From: Ancylomarina subtilis
GTDB lineage: Bacteria > Bacteroidota > Bacteroidia > Bacteroidales > Marinifilaceae
Length of the DNA: 64,000 bases
Assembly: GCF_004217115.1 (NCBI RefSeq)
Contig: NZ_SHKN01000006.1
Coordinates: forward strand, 1-64,000
Direction of reading: 5' to 3'
Both the position numbers and the translations under genes were made by a program. The notes below the pieces were generated by a model. It was not told the origin of the DNA. It did not search any database and saw nothing but the letters and a program-made list of their open reading frames with translations. Within the stretch, counting starts at the first letter, position 1, and each line of letters begins with the position of its first letter. Shown here one piece after another: positions 63,039 to 64,000 of the stretch.

Positions 63039-64000
63039 ATGAATAAGATAACCGACATAGTAGATAGAATTGTTGAAGAGAAAGGGAAGTCACCTGAAAA
63101 AGTGATTTCCATTTTGCAGGCCATTCAAGCTGAGCTCAACTATTTGCCAGAAGAGGCTTTAAAACGTGTTTGCGAAATCACAGAGATTACTCAAGCTCAG
63201 ATTTCCGGGATCTCAACCTTTTATTCTCAATTCCGTCATCAACCGGTAGGTGAACATATCGTTCGTGTTTGTGTGGGGACAGCTTGTCATGTTAAGGGTG
63301 CAGGTCAGGTTTACGATGCTTTTCGAAGAGAATTGAGTTTGCCTGATGGGAAAGATACAGATACGGATAAAAAATTCACGCTTGAAGAAGTCGCCTGTTT
63401 GGGCTGTTGTACGCTGGCTCCTGTGGTGCAGATAGACGATGTGACCTATGGGCATGTCGAAACCGGAACCGTTAAGGATGTGCTTGAAGATTTTCTTTCG
63501 AAGGAGGGAATTCAAGAAGAAGAGAAAATAAGAACGCTCTCAGAAAAAGGTTTGCCTCAAGGTGAAATCCGAATCGGATTGGGGTCTTGTTGTATTGCAA
63601 GTGGCAGTTCTGGAGTGAAAGAAGCTTTGGAGGAAAGCTTGGATAGCAGTGGTATCAATGTCGATGTGAAACAAGTCGGTTGTGTTGGTGTTTGCAATCA
63701 GGTACCGATGATGGAAATTCACAAACCTGGAGAGGAAGCTGTCTTTTATACAAAATTAAAATCTGAAGATGTTGGGGATATTATTCAAAAGCATTTTCAG
63801 TCCAAAGGATTTTTGAATCGATTCAAAAGTCGATTTTACAATTATGCTGAGAATTTAACTTTCAGCGACATGCCTCAAACTTCTGGCAGGTATCGAGCTA
63901 ATGAAGAAAAAACGCCTATTGCTGAGTTTCTAAAAGGGCAAGTGAATATTGCAACAGAATTTAGAGGCCTGATCAAGCCATCTGATTTTGATGAATATAA
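63039..64000 (+). CDS. NuoE-NuoF-like NADH dehydrogenase fusion, 5' part
   Basis: Open from ATG 63039 to the right edge (320 codons). Residues 1-145 are a NuoE-type thioredoxin-like 2Fe-2S domain with CVGTACHVKGAG and VACLGCCTLAPVV; it starts with the family helix KVISILQAIQAELNYLPEEA. A second thioredoxin-like 2Fe-2S domain follows, with LGSCCIASGSSGV and VGCVGVCNQVP, like the N-terminus of HydB/HndC/HoxF-type NuoF subunits. The NADH/FMN domain would lie past the edge. Such proteins oxidise or reduce NAD(P) for hydrogenases, formate dehydrogenases or transhydrogenation. It comes 27 bases after propeller 4. Confidence 0.82.
   Translation, partial: MNKITDIVDRIVEEKGKSPEKVISILQAIQAELNYLPEEALKRVCEITEITQAQISGISTFYSQFRHQPVGEHIVRVCVGTACHVKGAGQVYDAFRRELSLPDGKDTDTDKKFTLEEVACLGCCTLAPVVQIDDVTYGHVETGTVKDVLEDFLSKEGIQEEEKIRTLSEKGLPQGEIRIGLGSCCIASGSSGVKEALEESLDSSGINVDVKQVGCVGVCNQVPMMEIHKPGEEAVFYTKLKSEDVGDIIQKHFQSKGFLNRFKSRFYNYAENLTFSDMPQTSGRYRANEEKTPIAEFLKGQVNIATEFRGLIKPSDFDEY

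Noticed and set aside
1-64000. tRNA, rRNA, CRISPR or prophage
   Set aside because: No cloverleaf with a T-arm GTTCRA motif, no repeated spacers and no integrase, transposase or phage structural gene was seen by eye; a tRNA scan would be decisive.

Overview
The window is AT-rich chromosomal DNA from a Bacteroidota bacterium, most likely class Bacteroidia and plausibly the marine order Marinilabiliales (lineage inferred, not computed). The signs are promoters of the Bacteroidota type (a TTG/TTTG at -33, about 19 bp, then TAnnTTTG), a FecI/FecR/TonB-receptor trio, an RprXY-like two-component system, a glycine-lipid gene pair, a long-form PurF and a Bacteroidota-style dcw cluster. No rRNA, tRNA, CRISPR array, phage or intact insertion sequence was seen.

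Layout. 1-7.3 kb: the tail of an unknown gene, then a MarR regulator, a porin and a ProVWX glycine-betaine/proline importer. The proW/proX junction carries an old tandem duplication of about 347 bp that leaves a dead proX start between the working genes. 7.5-11.5 kb: a TPR membrane protein, a GNAT plus alanine/ornithine-racemase-family pair, a tiny winged-helix-like protein and an acidic secreted protein. 11.6-15.6 kb: a Cache histidine kinase broken by one in-frame TAG, and lepA. 15.9-21.3 kb: a 59-residue membrane protein, a lipoprotein, and an ECF sigma / FecR anti-sigma / STN-containing TonB receptor unit. 21.6-27.7 kb: two hypothetical genes, a BlaI/BlaR1-like pair whose promoter lies inside a BlaI-type operator, and an RprY/RprX-like pair. 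28-35.5 kb: a candidate small RNA, a SPOR protein, PurF, the GlsB/GlsA acyltransferases, miaB and yqeY.

35.5-52.1 kb, leftward: mraZ-rsmH-ftsL-ftsI-murE-mraY-murD-ftsW-murG-murC-ftsQ-ftsA-ftsZ-ftsZ. This is a complete division and wall cluster without murF or ddl. It ends in two full-length ftsZ paralogs, only one of which has the canonical C-terminal FtsA-binding peptide. Three 10-bp-spaced ACCACTT repeats upstream of mraZ look like MraZ operators overlapping the promoter.

52.4-64 kb, rightward: a small membrane protein, a methyltransferase, and then a tightly packed cluster that is the best candidate for an undescribed system. It holds four PQQ-like beta-propeller proteins, an NHL-type propeller, a 68-residue Tat-exported cysteine protein, a Tat-type polyferredoxin (NapG-like), a membrane polyferredoxin with two CxxxCP motifs (NapH-like), and an NADH-dehydrogenase NuoE/NuoF-like fusion that runs off the window. 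Together they suggest an electron-transfer chain linking cytoplasmic NAD(H) or the quinone pool to periplasmic propeller proteins of unknown substrate.
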